Source: Solirhodobacter olei (GTDB taxonomy: Bacteria > Pseudomonadota > Alphaproteobacteria > Rhodobacterales > Rhodobacteraceae). Taken from it: a DNA stretch of 64,000 bases. A model generated the notes under the pieces. That model ran no database searches and was not told where the DNA came from. It saw nothing but the letters and a program-made list of their open reading frames with translations. The position numbers and the translations under genes are program-made. The stretch is from positions 1 through 64,000 of the forward strand of contig NZ_RRYH01000017.1 of NCBI RefSeq assembly GCF_004010155.1, written 5' to 3'. Of the stretch, positions 43,572-52,492 are shown one piece after another. The stretch's first letter is position 1, and each line of letters opens with the position of its first letter.

Positions 43572-44270
43572 ATGGCACACCCCCTCGCCCTCATCGTCGG
43601 CGCCGGCAGCGGCCTTTCGGCCGCGCTCGCGCGCAGCTTCCACCGCGAAGGTTATGCCGTGGCCCTGGCCGCCCGCGACACCGCCAAGCTCGCCACCCTC
43701 GCCGCGGAGGTGGACGCCGCCTGCCACGCCTGCGACGCGGCCGATCCGGCGGCGGTCACGGCGCTTTTCGCCGCCCTCGGCCGGGCGCCGCGCGTGGTGG
43801 TCTACAACCCCTCCGCCCGGGTGCGCGGCCCGATCGCCGGGCTCGACCCCGCCGAGGTCCGCCGCGCGCTCGACACCACCGCCTTCGGCGCCTTCCTGGT
43901 GGGCCAGGCCGCGGCCCGCGCCATGCTGGCCACCGCGCCCGAGGGCGGAACCCGCGGCACCATCCTCTTCACCGGCGCCTCCGCCGGGGTGAAGGGCTTC
44001 CCGCAATCGGCCAGCTTCGCCATGGGCAAGTTCGCCCAGCGCGGCCTTGCCCAGTCGATGTCGCGCGAGCTGCACCCGCAGGGCATCCACGTCGCCTGGA
44101 TCAACATCGACGGCGGCATCCGAAACCCAGGCCGCGTCGAGCCGCCCGACGCGCCGGATTCCATGCTCGACCCGGAGGCCATCGCCCAGACCTATGTCGC
44201 GCTGGTCAACCAGCACCGCTCCGCCTGGTCGGAGGAGATCGCGGTCAGGCCCTGGGTGGAGAAGTTCTGA
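43572..44270 (+). CDS. SDR-fold protein lacking the catalytic tyrosine
   Basis: A 232-residue short-chain dehydrogenase/reductase fold. The cofactor motif is GAGSGLS at 10-16, the structural NNAG motif is changed to YNPS (78-81), and the catalytic Ser137 is kept (FTGASAG), but the YxxxK motif reads F149-A-M-G-K153, so the proton-donating Tyr is Phe. It may therefore be a weak or altered dehydrogenase, or a non-enzymatic NAD(P) binder. Subfamily members with FAMGK appear to exist, so this is probably not a sequencing error. AGGAG lies 7 bp before the ATG. Convergent with polA. Confidence 0.85.
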   Translation: MAHPLALIVGAGSGLSAALARSFHREGYAVALAARDTAKLATLAAEVDAACHACDAADPAAVTALFAALGRAPRVVVYNPSARVRGPIAGLDPAEVRRALDTTAFGAFLVGQAAARAMLATAPEGGTRGTILFTGASAGVKGFPQSASFAMGKFAQRGLAQSMSRELHPQGIHVAWINIDGGIRNPGRVEPPDAPDSMLDPEAIAQTYVALVNQHRSAWSEEIAVRPWVEKF

Positions 44271-44294
44271 GCGAAGGACCGGGGGCGGAGCCCC

Positions 44295-47105
44295 CTAATG
44301 CGCCTCGGCCCAGTTGCCGCCCTGGCCGGCCTCGACGATCAGCGGGACGGAGAGCTTCACCGCCGGTTCGGCGGCGGCCTCCATGACCTCCTTCACCCGC
44401 GCGGCGACGCGGTCGGCCGCGTCCTCGGCGACCTCGAAGAGGAGTTCGTCGTGGACCTGCAGAAGCATGGTTGCGGGCAGCCCCTCGATCGCCTTCGGCA
44501 TCCGGATCATGGCGCGGCGGATGATGTCGGCCGCCGCCCCCTGGATCGGCGCGTTGATCGCGGCGCGGCGGGCGAAGCCCGCGTGCGGGCCCTTGGCGTT
44601 GATCTCCGGCGTATGGATGCGGCGGCCGAAGAGGGTCTGGACGTAGCCGTGTCCCTTCGCGAAGGCCACGGTGTCGTCCATGTAGGTCCGGATGCCGGGG
44701 AAGCGTTCGAAGTAGCGGTCGATGAAGCCCTGCGCCTCGGCCCGCGGGATGCGCAGGTTGCGGGCGAGGCCGAAGCCCGAGATGCCGTAGATCACCCCGA
44801 AATTGATCGCCTTGGCCTGCCGCCGCACGCCCGGGTCCATCCCCTCGATCGGCACGTCGAACATCTCCGACGCCGTCATCGCGTGGATGTCGAGCCCGTC
44901 CTTGAAGGCCTGCTTCAGCTCCGGGATATCGGCGACATGGGCGAGGATCCTGAGTTCGATCTGGGAATAGTCGAGGCTGAGGAGCCGCTTGCCGGCCGGC
45001 GCCACGAAAGCCTCGCGGATGCGGCGGCCTTCCTCGGTCCTGACCGGGATGTTCTGCAGGTTCGGATCGGTCGAGGCGAGCCGCCCGGTGTTGGCCCCCG
45101 CGATGGAGTAGGAGGTGTGGACCCGCCCCGTATCCGGGTGGATGTGGGTCTGCAGCGCGTCGGTGTAGGTCGACTTGAGCTTCGAGATCTGCCGCCAGTC
45201 CAGCACCCGCGCGGGCAGGTCGTGCCCTTCCGCCGCCAGATCCTCCAGCACGTCAGCGCCGGTGGCATAGGCGCCGGTCTTGCCCTTCACCCCGCCCGGC
45301 AGGCTCATCTTGTCGAAGAGGATCTCGCCCAGCTGCTTCGGCGAGCCGACGTTGAAGCTTTCCCCGGCGAGCTGGTGGATCTCGTCCTCCAGCCCGGCCA
45401 TCTTCTGCGCAAACGCGTTCGACATGCGCGAGAGCGTGTCGCGGTCGACCTGCACCCCCGCCATCTCCATCGCCGCCAGAACGCCCACCATGGGCCGCTC
45501 CAGCGTCTCGTAGACGGTGGTCACCTCGGCGCGAGGCAGCTCCGGCTTGAAGCGCTGCCAGAGGCGGAGCGTGATGTCGGCATCCTCCGCCGCATAGGCG
45601 GTCGCCTCGTCGATCGAGACCCTGTCGAAGGTGATCGCCGACTTGCCTGAACCCAGGAGCGGCTTGATTGGGATCGGTGCGTGGCCGAGGTACTTCTCGC
45701 TCAGGAAATCCATGCCGTGGCCATGCTCGCCGGCGTGCATGGCGTAGGACATCAGCATGGTGTCGTCGATCGGCGCGACCTTCACCCCGTAGCGGGCGAA
45801 GATCTTCGCATCGTATTTCATGTTCTGGCCGATCTTGAGGATCGACGCGTCCTCCAGCACCGGCTTGAGGATCGCCAGCGCCTTCTCCATCGGGATCTGC
45901 CCGTCGCAGAGCGCTTCCGCCCCGAACAGATCGCCGCCGCCCTCTTTGTGGCCCAGCGGGATGTAGCAGGCGCGCCCGGTCTCGACCGAAAGCGAGATGC
46001 CGACCAGCTCGGCCTGCATCTCGTCAAGGCTCGTCGTCTCGGTATCGACCGCGACATGACCCTTCTCTCGGATCGCCGCCGCCCAGGCCTCCAACGCCGC
46101 CGCGTCGCGCACGCATTCGTAGCCGGCGGTGTCGAAGGGGACCTCGGCCACCGCCGGGGTATCCGGGGCTTCTGCCGCGGTGGCGGCGGGCGCGGTACCG
46201 GCGATCACCGGCGCCTCGACGCCCAGCTTGTCGGCCACGCGCTTGGTCAGGGTGCGGAATTCCATCTTGCCGAGGAAATCCATGATCGCCTCGGGATCGA
46301 CCGGGCGCAGTTCCAGCGCGTCCAGCGTCACGTCGAGCGGCGTGTCGCGCTTCAGCGTCACCAGCTGCTTGGAGATGCGGATCTTCTCGACATTCTCGGT
46401 CAGCGCCTCGCGGCGCTTGGGCTGCTTGATCTCCGAGGCCCGCTCCAGCAGCGTTTCCAGGTCGCCGTATTCGCGGATCAGAAGCGCGGCGGTCTTGATG
46501 CCGATCCCCGGCGCGCCAGGCACGTTGTCGACCGAATCGCCCGCCAGCGCCTGCACGTCGACCACCTTCTCGGGGCCGACGCCGAATTTCTCCTCCACCT
46601 CCTCGGGGCCGATCACCCGGTCCTTCATCGGATCGCGCATAACGACGCCGGGCCCGACAAGCTGCATCAGGTCCTTGTCGGAGGAGATGATGGTGACGCT
46701 GCCGCCCGCCTCCACCGCCTCGCGCGCCAGCGTGGCGATGATGTCGTCGGCCTCGTAATTGGCGGTCTCGAGGCAGGCCACGTTGAAGGCCCGTGTCGCA
46801 TCGCGCGTCAGCGGGAACTGCGGGCGCAGATCCTCGGGCGGCTCGGGGCGGTTGGCCTTGTATTCAGGGTAGAGATCGCTGCGGAAGGTCTTCGACGAGT
46901 AGTCGAAGACCACGGCGAGATGGGTCGCGGCGTCGTCGCCGTTGGCGCGGTTGATCTCGTTCCAGAGGATATTGCAGAACCCCGCCACCGCGCCGATCGG
47001 CAGGCCGTCGGACTTGCGGGTCAGGGGCGGCAGCGCGTGATAGGCGCGGAAGATATAGGCCGAGCCGTCGATCAGGTGCAGGTGGCAGCCCTTGCCGAAT
47101 GTCAT
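44295..47105 (-). CDS. polA: DNA polymerase I
   Basis: Replaces RNA primers and fills repair gaps. The 936-residue protein has three domains: an N-terminal 5'-3' exonuclease (LHLIDGSAYIFRAYHALPP at about 8-26; ANYEADDIIATLA; ALAGDSVDNVPGAPGIG), a 3'-5' exonuclease with intact acidic residues (VAVDTETTSLDEMQAELVG; NMKYDAKIF), and a C-terminal family A polymerase (RLASTDPNLQNIPVRTEEGRRIREAF; LLSLDYSQIELRILAH motif A; RRQAKAINFGVIYGISGFGLARNL motif B; LLQVHDELLFEV motif C). Complete in length and motifs. Confidence 0.98.
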   Translation of the reverse strand: MTFGKGCHLHLIDGSAYIFRAYHALPPLTRKSDGLPIGAVAGFCNILWNEINRANGDDAATHLAVVFDYSSKTFRSDLYPEYKANRPEPPEDLRPQFPLTRDATRAFNVACLETANYEADDIIATLAREAVEAGGSVTIISSDKDLMQLVGPGVVMRDPMKDRVIGPEEVEEKFGVGPEKVVDVQALAGDSVDNVPGAPGIGIKTAALLIREYGDLETLLERASEIKQPKRREALTENVEKIRISKQLVTLKRDTPLDVTLDALELRPVDPEAIMDFLGKMEFRTLTKRVADKLGVEAPVIAGTAPAATAAEAPDTPAVAEVPFDTAGYECVRDAAALEAWAAAIREKGHVAVDTETTSLDEMQAELVGISLSVETGRACYIPLGHKEGGGDLFGAEALCDGQIPMEKALAILKPVLEDASILKIGQNMKYDAKIFARYGVKVAPIDDTMLMSYAMHAGEHGHGMDFLSEKYLGHAPIPIKPLLGSGKSAITFDRVSIDEATAYAAEDADITLRLWQRFKPELPRAEVTTVYETLERPMVGVLAAMEMAGVQVDRDTLSRMSNAFAQKMAGLEDEIHQLAGESFNVGSPKQLGEILFDKMSLPGGVKGKTGAYATGADVLEDLAAEGHDLPARVLDWRQISKLKSTYTDALQTHIHPDTGRVHTSYSIAGANTGRLASTDPNLQNIPVRTEEGRRIREAFVAPAGKRLLSLDYSQIELRILAHVADIPELKQAFKDGLDIHAMTASEMFDVPIEGMDPGVRRQAKAINFGVIYGISGFGLARNLRIPRAEAQGFIDRYFERFPGIRTYMDDTVAFAKGHGYVQTLFGRRIHTPEINAKGPHAGFARRAAINAPIQGAAADIIRRAMIRMPKAIEGLPATMLLQVHDELLFEVAEDAADRVAARVKEVMEAAAEPAVKLSVPLIVEAGQGGNWAEAH

Positions 47106-47284
47106 GTGCCGCTCCTCCGCTTGCCTCTGGCCTTCTCATGCCATGAAGCCGCGCGGGGTGCCAGCCGGACCGGGCGGCCTCCGACGGGAGTATTTCGTCC
47201 AGGGAGAAGGAGCGCGGCCTGCGCACTCTTTCCGTCCGGGCGTATCCTCAGGGGTTTCAGCGGGTGGCCCCCCCTAAGCGCGCC

Positions 47285-47479
47285 TCAGGCCTTTTCGCCG
47301 AGCACCTTCTCGACGAAATCCTCATGCACGAAGCGCTTGTCGCAATAGCCGCATTCGACCCAGCCGGTCTCGTGCGGGATGGTCAGCCAGACGCGTGGAT
47401 GGCCAAGCCCGCCGGGGCCCCCGTCGCAGGGCACTTTCCACTGGTTGACAACCTCGGTCTCCGGCACCTCTGTGGCCAT
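47285..47479 (-). CDS. zf-CHCC zinc-finger domain protein
   Basis: A 64-residue protein with a CHCC-type zinc site: Cys18 (KVPCDGG), His27 (GLGHPRVWL), and Cys43 and Cys46 ([10 protein letters not shown]). This is the bacterial homologue of the zinc subunit (NDUFS6-like) of respiratory complex I and is common as a small stand-alone gene in alphaproteobacteria. It lies 179 bp upstream of polA on the same strand, with a GGGAGTATTT motif in the gap, so it is probably transcribed separately. Exact role unproved. Confidence 0.88.
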   Translation of the reverse strand: MATEVPETEVVNQWKVPCDGGPGGLGHPRVWLTIPHETGWVECGYCDKRFVHEDFVEKVLGEKA

Positions 47480-47697
47480 CGGCGGCTCCCCCTGTCCTGT
47501 CGGAATTGGTCCAGAGCGGGATAGGTCGCCCGGCCCGGGGCGTCAAGCCCGCGGCCGCGGCGCGAAGGTTCAGGAGTGCATGAGCAATTCCCCGCCAGAG
47601 CGCAGAAAGTCGCCTATCAGTTGCATGGTGTGCGACGGAGTGGAGGCGTAGATTCGTTCATCTGGCTTCGGACTGATTTGGCGCCAAGGAGGCCCAA

Positions 47698-48897
47698 GTG
47701 AAACGGATCGAAACCCTCGACGGCATGCGGGGCTATTTCCTCTTCTTCATGCTTATCAATCACATGATCCTGCAGGGCGGACTGTGGCTGCAGAACGTCA
47801 ACCTGGCAGAGGTCATGTTCGTCGAGGACGCCCAGGGCTTCGTGTTTCTCTCCGGCTTCCTGATCGGCCTGATCCAGACCTCGCGGATGCTCCGCTACGG
47901 CGCCGTGGCCATGCGCATCAGCATCTGGCGACGGGCGGCAGAGCTTTACGTCTACGCAATGGGCGTGGTCGTGGTGGCGCTGACGCTGCGCGCGCTGCTG
48001 CCGGGCGGGTTCGAGGCCTATGCCAACTGGATGGGCCCGGCCGGGACCGACGATCACCTGCGCGACCTGGCGCTGGCGCTGATGGTGTTCCAGCCGACCT
48101 TCATGGACATCCTGCCGATGTACATCCTGTTCCTGGTGGTCTCGCCCTGGCTGGTGAAGCTGGTGGCCGAGGGGCGCTGGCCCGTCGTCATCACCGGCTC
48201 GCTGGTGGTCTGGATGGCGGCGCAGATCGGCATGGGAGAGCTGATCGGCTGGCCGCTTCACGCCGCCTTCAAGGCCTCCGACGGGCAGGGGCTACGCGGC
48301 AGCTTCAACCCGCTGGGCTGGCAGATCGTGTTCATCTCCGGCCTGGTGGGCGGCGGGCTGATGGCCAAGGGCGGGATCGAATGGAAGAAGATCTTCGCGC
48401 CCGAGAAGACGGCGCTGCCGATCGTCTGCCTGATCGTGGTGGGCTTCTTCATGCCGGTGCGTTTCGTCACGGCGCACGGGATGATCGATTACGAATTCCT
48501 CGGCCCGTTCCAGAGCATGGCGATCCGCCGCAGCTTCGGCCCGGTCTACCTTCTGAACCTCGCCGGCGCCGGCGGCCTGCTGGCCTGGCTGCTGATCGCG
48601 GGGCCGGAGGCGAAACAGCGATGGGTCGCGGCGATCTCGCGCGGACTGCATGCGCTGTTCAGGTTCTGGCCGCTGAAGATCATGGGCCGGCATTCGCTGC
48701 AGACCTACGCCTGGCACGTCCTGCTGGTCTACGGGTTGCGCTATGTCGACATGACCTGGGGCCCGCTGGGCAACCTCGAGACGGTCACGGCCGCGCTGCT
48801 CCTCATCCTTCTGCTGCCGCTCCCGGCGCTCTGGCGCGAATACCGGCCCTGGATCCAGCGCAAGCTGTTCCCGGGCCGGCTGGGCGCCCACGGCTGA
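47698..48897 (+). CDS. opgC: OpgC protein
   Basis: Integral membrane protein of the OpgC/acyltransferase-3-like family, which adds succinyl groups to osmoregulated periplasmic glucans. The 399-residue product begins KRIETLDGMRGYFLFFMLINHM, the usual OpgC opening with the RxxxxDxxRG pattern, and has about ten transmembrane segments; FVEDAQGFVFLSGFLIGL and FQPTFMDILPMYILFL match conserved loops. GTG start, with AAGGAGG 6 bp upstream. No opgGH genes lie nearby, so the glucan backbone enzymes are elsewhere if present. Confidence 0.92.
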   Translation: MKRIETLDGMRGYFLFFMLINHMILQGGLWLQNVNLAEVMFVEDAQGFVFLSGFLIGLIQTSRMLRYGAVAMRISIWRRAAELYVYAMGVVVVALTLRALLPGGFEAYANWMGPAGTDDHLRDLALALMVFQPTFMDILPMYILFLVVSPWLVKLVAEGRWPVVITGSLVVWMAAQIGMGELIGWPLHAAFKASDGQGLRGSFNPLGWQIVFISGLVGGGLMAKGGIEWKKIFAPEKTALPIVCLIVVGFFMPVRFVTAHGMIDYEFLGPFQSMAIRRSFGPVYLLNLAGAGGLLAWLLIAGPEAKQRWVAAISRGLHALFRFWPLKIMGRHSLQTYAWHVLLVYGLRYVDMTWGPLGNLETVTAALLLILLLPLPALWREYRPWIQRKLFPGRLGAHG

Positions 48898-48931
48898 GCG
48901 CGGCGCGGCGGCCCGCTCAGCCTGCCCCCCC

Positions 48932-49417
48932 TTAGCCCGCCGCGCGGTCGATCCGGAGCTGGTAGCAGTTGTTCGCGGCCGAGCGGACATGGACATAGGC
49001 GATCTCGGGTCGGGCGAGCAGTTCTTCCGCCCGCGCCGGGATCGCCGCCGTCGCCACCACGCCGCCGGTGCCGTAGACGATCCGGTCATCCCGGCCATAG
49101 CCCCGGACGATGTAGTGCGCGGAGGAGAGAATCGCCGGCATGGCCTCGGCCCCGCCCGCCCCCTCCCCGTAAGCCGCGCAGGGGTCGGCACAGAGGAAGA
49201 TCGGCCCGGTCTCGGCGTAGGGCTGCAGCCCTGGGAAGGGGCGATGGGCGAGGATCAGGTAGTCCTTCCCGGCCGGCACCTGGGCCAGGCAATGGCGGCA
49301 GGGAACGCCCGCCCCGCCGGAGGTGCGGCGCTCGGGCGTGAAGCCATAGGCATCGGGCGCGCCGGCTTGCAGGGCGCGGACGGTCTCGGTCGGAAGGGGG
49401 ATGAAGCGGATGGTCAT
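48932..49417 (-). CDS. DUF1203 domain-containing protein
   Basis: A 161-residue soluble protein of the DUF1203 family. It has the typical opening FIPLPTETVRALQAGAPDAYG, a CRHCL cysteine pair at about 39-42, FLCADPC with two more cysteines, and the central HYIVRGYGRDDRIVYGTGGVV segment. The four cysteines could bind a metal, but this is inferred. The start at 49417 has AAAGGAG upstream; the longer in-frame start 8 codons earlier does not. Convergent with opgC. Function unknown. Confidence 0.86.
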   Translation of the reverse strand: MTIRFIPLPTETVRALQAGAPDAYGFTPERRTSGGAGVPCRHCLAQVPAGKDYLILAHRPFPGLQPYAETGPIFLCADPCAAYGEGAGGAEAMPAILSSAHYIVRGYGRDDRIVYGTGGVVATAAIPARAEELLARPEIAYVHVRSAANNCYQLRIDRAAG

Positions 49418-49526
49418 GGCAGGTCTCCTTTGCCCCGCCATCCTGCCGCCCCGCGCCCGCCGGGCCGACCCGGATGCTGCGCATAAGCCGCCGCCGTCCT
49501 GCCCTCTGCCCGCCCGGGGCCTCGGC

Positions 49527-49910
49527 TCAGCCCGGTTGCACCAGCATCGGGCCGAGCGGGCGGCCGGCGAGGATGTGGACGTGGAGATGCGGCACTTCCT
49601 GGTGGCTGTGCGGCCCGGAATTGGCCAGCAGCCGGTAGCCCATCCCGTCCTCCCCCGGCGTCAGCCCGAGATAGGCGCAGACCTTTGCCACCGCGCGGGT
49701 GAAATCGCCGATCTCCGCGTCCGAGGCCTCGGCCGCGAAATGGTCCCAGTTCACATAGGGCCCCTTCGGGATCACCAGCACATGCACCGGCGCATGCGGG
49801 CGGATGTCGTGGAAGGCCAGCGCATGCTCGGTTTCGAGCACGGTGGAGTTCGGGATCTCGCCGCGCAGGATCTTGGCGAAGATGTTCTGGTCGTCATAGG
49901 CGTAGGCCAT
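49527..49910 (-). CDS. HIT family nucleotide-binding protein (HinT-like)
   Basis: A 127-residue purine nucleoside phosphoramidase-type HIT protein. The histidine triad H108-L-H110-V-H112 (EVPHLHVHILAGR) is intact, and the N-terminal segment NIFAKILRGEIPNSTVLETEHALAFHDIRP is diagnostic of the HinT branch. It hydrolyses AMP-linked phosphoramidates in characterised members; the physiological role is unclear. It lies 17 bp downstream of the GT14/DUF5928 gene on the same strand, so the two may be co-transcribed. Confidence 0.93.
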   Translation of the reverse strand: MAYAYDDQNIFAKILRGEIPNSTVLETEHALAFHDIRPHAPVHVLVIPKGPYVNWDHFAAEASDAEIGDFTRAVAKVCAYLGLTPGEDGMGYRLLANSGPHSHQEVPHLHVHILAGRPLGPMLVQPG

Positions 49911-49927
49911 CGTGTCCTCTGTTCTGG

Positions 49928-51499
49928 TCAGTCCTCGAAGAGATCGGCGCCCAGGAGCGCGCGGGCCTGCGCCACCGGCACATCGAGAAAGGCGGCGAGG
50001 GGGATTGCGTTCTCCTCCAGCCCGGCGGCCTCGTCAATGCGCAGGAAGGTGGGGAAGTTGGCATCGCGCATCCTGTCACTCTCGAACCTGATATCATGGC
50101 GCAGGGTGCAAAGGAGGCTTTTCAGCACTTCCGCCGGCGTCTCGGGCGCGGCGAGGCCGGTGCGGCAGGCATGGCCGGCCAGGAAGGCGTCGGAGAAGGC
50201 GCAGTCGATCTCGAGGATTCGCGTCGTGCAGCGGTCGGCGACGAAATCGCGCATCAGTTCGATTCCCGCAGGGTCGAGGCAGACGAGAAGGCGGTTCGTC
50301 CCGTAATAGTCGAAGAGCATCCGCATCAGCGCGCGGCGGTGACGGGTGCGTTTCCCGACCGTCGACTGGATGCCGCCGAGGTCGGGCAGGTTCGCTGCCT
50401 CCTCGTCGAATATGTAATCGAGCGCGGGCAGGTTGGAGGCCTGCCGCACCCGCTCTGCCAGCCGCTTTCCGACATGGCGTTTCCTGCAGGCCACCAGCAT
50501 CAGCTCCCGCCCCCGGCCGATGGTGGAACAGGCCTCCCAGAAGCGGGGCGCGAAGCGGCGGCCGACCCGGCCCCGCCCGGTCAGGAAGGCGAAGAGCGGG
50601 CGGCCCTCGTCCGAGATCGCGAAGCGCGCCGCGGCGTCGCAGTAGAGTGCGCCCAGCCGGGCCTTCAACTCTGTCGCGTCGGGCGAGATCTTGCGCGCGA
50701 AGAGGTGGTTCTGGCTGACCAGCAGGTCGTAGTGGTCGTTGTAGAAGGTGACCGGCATGCCGTAGTCGGTGAACAGCAGGAAGGTCAGCGTGCGCGACCG
50801 GATCTCCGCCTCCGGCACGAGGTGGCGGACGAGGGTCTGGAAGAAGGTCTCGTCCGGGATCCATGTGGTACGGAAGAAGCGGATCACGTCGGGCCGGGCG
50901 CGGCAGAAGGCCAGCACCGCCTCCGCCGTGGCGCGGCGCAGGCACCACCACTGGCTGCCGATCATCATCTGCAGATCGTCCGGGATCTTCCGCCTCAGCC
51001 CCAGCCGCTTCTGCCAGTCCAGCATCCGGTAGAAGAGCGCCTTGTGCCGCCGCTCGTTGAGGTAGTGGCGGTAGATCAGCCGCTCTTCCTTCAGGCCGGT
51101 GCGGATCCAGCCGGAGGTGAAGAAATCCTCCGCCTCGATGTAATCCGCGCTCTCGGCGTCGAGGACCGCATGGGAATGGGCCGCCGACTTGATCGGCATG
51201 CAATCGCCCGAGAGCATGTAGACGTGGCTCGCGTCGGGGAAGGCCGCCAGCGCCGTCTCGATCGCGCCGAGCGTGGCCTTCACAAGGCTCCATTCCCCCC
51301 AGCCGCATTTCACCCGGGGCGCGAAGGCCACGGCCGGGTTACCCGCAAGCGCGGCGCGGATGCGGGTGAAGCCGGCGGTCGCTGCGCGGCCATCGAAATG
51401 GATCGCCACCGCGTCGCCCGTCGCCGTCAGCCGGGCCGCCTGGGCGATGATCCCGTCGGGGTCCTTATGGGCAAGGAGGATATAGGCGATGCGCGCCAT
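49928..51499 (-). CDS. GT14-type glycosyltransferase with DUF5928 domain
   Basis: A 523-residue protein whose N-terminal half matches the Branch/core-2 beta-1,6-N-acetylglucosaminyltransferase family GT14: ARIAYILLAHKDPDGI at the start, VYMLSGDCMPIKSA (about 91-104), IEAEDFFTSGWIRTGLKEERL and GSQWWCLRRATAEAVL; the acceptor site segment TTWIPDETFFQTLV follows. The C-terminal half (about 290-523) is the DUF5928 domain found in Rhodobacteraceae. It has no signal or membrane segment, so it acts in the cytoplasm, perhaps on a surface glycan. The start MARIAY is preferred over an ATG four codons earlier. Divergent from the sulfotransferase. Confidence 0.87.
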   Translation of the reverse strand: MARIAYILLAHKDPDGIIAQAARLTATGDAVAIHFDGRAATAGFTRIRAALAGNPAVAFAPRVKCGWGEWSLVKATLGAIETALAAFPDASHVYMLSGDCMPIKSAAHSHAVLDAESADYIEAEDFFTSGWIRTGLKEERLIYRHYLNERRHKALFYRMLDWQKRLGLRRKIPDDLQMMIGSQWWCLRRATAEAVLAFCRARPDVIRFFRTTWIPDETFFQTLVRHLVPEAEIRSRTLTFLLFTDYGMPVTFYNDHYDLLVSQNHLFARKISPDATELKARLGALYCDAAARFAISDEGRPLFAFLTGRGRVGRRFAPRFWEACSTIGRGRELMLVACRKRHVGKRLAERVRQASNLPALDYIFDEEAANLPDLGGIQSTVGKRTRHRRALMRMLFDYYGTNRLLVCLDPAGIELMRDFVADRCTTRILEIDCAFSDAFLAGHACRTGLAAPETPAEVLKSLLCTLRHDIRFESDRMRDANFPTFLRIDEAAGLEENAIPLAAFLDVPVAQARALLGADLFED

Positions 51500-51644
51500 C
51501 CGGCCGTCCATTCAGCCAAAGGTTGATTTTATGCACCCAAACTAGCTTGAAAAGCCATTGAAAAGACAGCGCGAACTTGAGATCTTGGCGCAATGTCCGA
51601 ACCCATGGCTTCGGCGCAGGGTTGTAACGAGGGTTGAGGTCCGC

Positions 51645-52463
51645 ATGGGGTTTCCCGGCACCTGGATGACCAAGAGCGAGAGCATGGTCTATCGCGTGGT
51701 GCCGAAATGCGCCTGCTCGACCATCGGCCAGATCATGTTCCAGTCCGACCATGGCCGGTTCTTTGACGGCGACATACATGACGCGCGCGAGGGCCTGCAC
51801 AAATGGGCGCTGGAGGAAAGCCAGCCGCTTATCGAGGCCAACGTGCGCGCGCACCGCGCCTACGCTTTCACCTGCGTGCGCAATCCCTACAGCCGGATCC
51901 TGTCCTCTTTCTTCGACAAGATCTGCGGCATCCAGCGCAACGGCGGGCGCTACCGGGGCAACCTCGTGCCGCTTGTGGTCCGGAAATACGGGATCGACGT
52001 CGGCGGCGAAGAGGGGCGGGACGAATTCGACCAGATCCGCAGCTTCCGGCGGTTCCTCCTTTTCGCGCGCGACACGATCCGGTTCCGCAAGCCGATGGAG
52101 CCGGACATCCACTGGTCGGCGATGTCGGGGCATATCTCGACCTTCATCCACGGCGGCGGGCGCTACGACCGGATCATCTTCACCGAGCGGTTCGAGGAGG
52201 GCATGAGCGCGGTGCTCGCCGCCGTGCCCCAGATCCATCCGGTCACACTGGCGCAGGTGCCGCGCTTCAACGAGAGTGCCGGTCACGGGCCGAAGCGCGC
52301 CCATCCGGTGGAGGCGTTCTTCGACGATCTCTCGATGCATCTGGTCTACGAGATCTACAAACGCGACTTCGAGCTGTTCCGCTACGATTTCGAAAATCCG
52401 GCCCAGCGGATGCCGAAGGGCGAGATCGACCTCGACGAGGTTCATGCCAGGCTCGGCGCGTAG
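51645..52463 (+). CDS. sulfotransferase family protein
   Basis: A 272-residue protein of the carbohydrate-type sulfotransferase family 2. The PAPS-binding elements are seen: 5'-phosphosulfate loop VPKCACSTIG at about 19-28 and 3'-phosphate motif CVRNPYSRILSSFF at about 77-90. FTERFEEGMSAVL and ELFRYDFENP match the C-terminal half of the family. The ATG at 51645 follows GAGG; an upstream in-frame start at 51558 is less likely. It is divergent from the GT14 gene, so both may build a sulfated glycan. The stop TAG is the first part of repeat fragment E. Confidence 0.85.
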   Translation: MGFPGTWMTKSESMVYRVVPKCACSTIGQIMFQSDHGRFFDGDIHDAREGLHKWALEESQPLIEANVRAHRAYAFTCVRNPYSRILSSFFDKICGIQRNGGRYRGNLVPLVVRKYGIDVGGEEGRDEFDQIRSFRRFLLFARDTIRFRKPMEPDIHWSAMSGHISTFIHGGGRYDRIIFTERFEEGMSAVLAAVPQIHPVTLAQVPRFNESAGHGPKRAHPVEAFFDDLSMHLVYEIYKRDFELFRYDFENPAQRMPKGEIDLDEVHARLGA

Positions 52464-52484
52464 GGTGCGCATTCATTGCGCACC
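52460..52484. repeat. dispersed intergenic repeat, right-end fragment E
   Basis: Only the terminal 25 bp of the repeat family: GTAG followed by the palindrome GGTGCGCA-N5-TGCGCACC. It overlaps the last bases of the sulfotransferase gene, whose TAG stop lies inside it, and ends 8 bp from the stop of the convergent amidohydrolase gene, where its hairpin could end transcription of both. Confidence 0.7.
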
Positions 52485-52492
52485 GCCCGCCC

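Noticed and set aside
47580-47651. A 23-codon frame before opgC as a leader peptide
   Set aside because: No codon bias for a regulatory amino acid and no following alternative hairpins.
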